Of a DNA stretch of 64,000 bases, positions 63,801 to 64,000 are shown one piece after another. The DNA comes from Verrucomicrobiales bacterium (GTDB lineage: Bacteria > Verrucomicrobiota > Verrucomicrobiia > Verrucomicrobiales > DEV007). Below the pieces are notes generated by a model, which was not told the DNA's origin, made no database searches, and saw only the letters and a list, made by a program, of their open reading frames with translations. The position numbers and the translations under genes were made by a program. The stretch is taken from assembly GCA_029213065.1 (NCBI GenBank), contig JARGPH010000004.1, forward strand, positions 1 to 64,000, read 5' to 3'. Within the stretch, counting starts at the first letter, position 1. Each line of letters starts with the position of its first letter.

Positions 63801-64000
63801 ATCAGCGCAGCAGCGGGCGCCCGCAATCTGATCGCGCTGAATGGATCACTGACGCCTACGGAACCGCGCTGGCTGGTCAGAACCAGCACCGGCGAAAGCA
63901 TTACGTCACTTACTGATTTCGACCGTAGCAGTGAATTAATTGCACTGGGCAGCCACAATGGCCTACTGCGAGATGGCACTCTCCTCCACTGCTGGAAGAC
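60849..64000 (+). CDS. Receptor-like Ser/Thr protein kinase with RCC1-like region, 3' end outside window
   Basis: About 1050 codons are present and open to the right edge. The N-terminus is a zinc ribbon (HCSACN and LCPKCLLMG). The kinase domain at about 101-360 has LLGTGGMGAVYKA, VALKVL, HRDVKPANMLL (about 231), ADFGVAK and MAPEQWD. A TM helix (IALGLIASAVIGAGVWWGI) lies at about 374-392. The large outer part first has a lectin-like domain (about 415-620). It then has RCC1-type units, seen as GVALLRNGDVEIWG and HAAALREDGSVIIWG, of which at least three are visible before the edge. It is a transmembrane signalling kinase of the Planctomycetes/Verrucomicrobia type. The ligand is unknown. Confidence 0.9.
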   Translation, partial: MEKKNNHCSACNAEIPATVLGGLCPKCLLMGATSKDAPGPRSAPGDLDDDMVTMSIDEEMPADFTKAAASASSFAPSQPLPVEKKGAADFAPSQEEMEQLFPDLEILSLLGTGGMGAVYKARQKRLDRLVALKVLSCPPEMHESFSLRFEREAQLLAKLLHPNIVTIFDFGEIRENGPGGLPLFYFMMEYVDGSDLSKRIRAGSLTAEETLSIVPQICDALQVAHDLGITHRDVKPANMLLDSQGQVRVADFGVAKIVDNEDDLMTGLTLTGTTMGTPHYMAPEQWDAPEKVDHRSDIYSLGVIFYQMLTSERPVGRFLPPSQKVAVDPRIDDVVFKALETKRKDRYQNARDMAEEVREVVATDTSRNSAGKKIALGLIASAVIGAGVWWGIQPDREVPQAETTLKAEIKKRDEIAYPKETPPLQSTSLAYPPGKWVQILKTQAELDSALFANRGENTIRDGWVDGSTTESTPTLRFPAIEAQNGGLRLRLKISDRKPLPTVLTINLRSSNEEAAVAGLSAYRLSIFGMHRDELSISSGYYQFDSNEWTPLSTVKSTPLPVPGDEFDVEFYTIGSRIMGRFNGQPLDIATDTRLVSGQVMLQNPHLIRDVEFINLDGLSETEALRIAGFFETEPTTHNFTTGRLRAAGLSNANKPFDLSSAEPFDDIVDIASNGYTWVALRENGETLSSNPNLIRKGIKALTWQESTPPAFLTKDGTIEIFENSQWHGKSAFPASLEKTGVEQFALGSKHGVALLRNGDVEIWGPRYERAIAKGEVLPTYESETWPPPPLANDLKNTISVAATTTHAAALREDGSVIIWGHSGIIDSAAYRQIHPIKTIKGSGDSFYLLTESNEIYRFRVPRSTDPDSPTGTNVRLEYVSSGTSLTSTFYLNEDGKWKAFSLLENSGDLLARLPSEAGVVACGNSTIRDGETQSWLLWIEPSASAAPSKPPTSSKANLPPALAAMKERGGQLRQWHSERDTPIDISAAAGARNLIALNGSLTPTEPRWLVRTSTGESITSLTDFDRSSELIALGSHNGLLRDGTLLHCWK

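Overview
The window looks like chromosomal DNA from a member of the Verrucomicrobiota, probably Verrucomicrobiia. This is an inference from gene content: a DUF4159 protein, an M60-like metallopeptidase, a sulfatase next to a large alpha/beta-hydrolase, a Ser/Thr kinase with an N-terminal zinc ribbon and a C-terminal RCC1-like region, a monomeric isocitrate dehydrogenase, and very little Shine-Dalgarno sequence before start codons. Most of the window is GC-rich and densely coding on both strands. One stretch at about 36.5-40.2 kb is visibly richer in AT.

Layout: 0.0-9.7 kb holds housekeeping and assorted genes (carA fragment, M60 peptidase, icd, FAD oxidoreductase, trmB, a GrpE-like membrane protein, a transglutaminase-like protein). 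9.8-16.7 kb is a heavy-metal efflux operon (small His/Cys-rich protein, TolC-like channel, adaptor, HME-RND pump, His-rich lipoprotein) ending in a strong terminator. 16.8-28 kb carries rapA, a class A PBP, an isolated pseudopilin, a GH25-like lipoprotein, an HTTM-like membrane protein and an M16 peptidase. 27.9-36.4 kb carries opcA, a nucleotidyltransferase/winged-helix gene pair, recJ, and an Hsp20-lon unit.

36.5-40.2 kb is the most unusual region. It is a run of small same-strand genes in which four consecutive units (37.39-40.15 kb) begin and end with inverse-complementary 6-8-mers, and three of their four ends share a conserved sequence after the stop codon. This is the signature of integron gene cassettes and attC sites. 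The end of one unit is interrupted by the 3' end (domains V and VI) of a group IIC-type intron. No integrase gene is visible in the window.

40.5-51.9 kb holds a sulfatase/hydrolase pair, a tandem array of about 101-bp hairpin repeats, a three-gene unit (Nramp-like transporter, Gfo/Idh/MocA oxidoreductase, UDP-glucuronate-epimerase-like enzyme), a glycosyltransferase-mlaE-mlaF operon and a nucleoid-associated protein. 52-64 kb holds a Hint-domain lipoprotein, a His-rich secreted protein, a fur-sufC-sufB-sufD iron-sulfur operon, DUF4159, FHA and lipase-like genes, tRNA-Val, and a receptor-like kinase that runs off the right edge.

Several repeat families sit in the intergenic gaps: long polypyrimidine/polypurine hairpins next to a shared motif, dispersed palindromes containing GTAG(A/C)GGAA, and an 8-bp microsatellite. 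All assignments come from reading the sequence. No similarity search or folding program was run.
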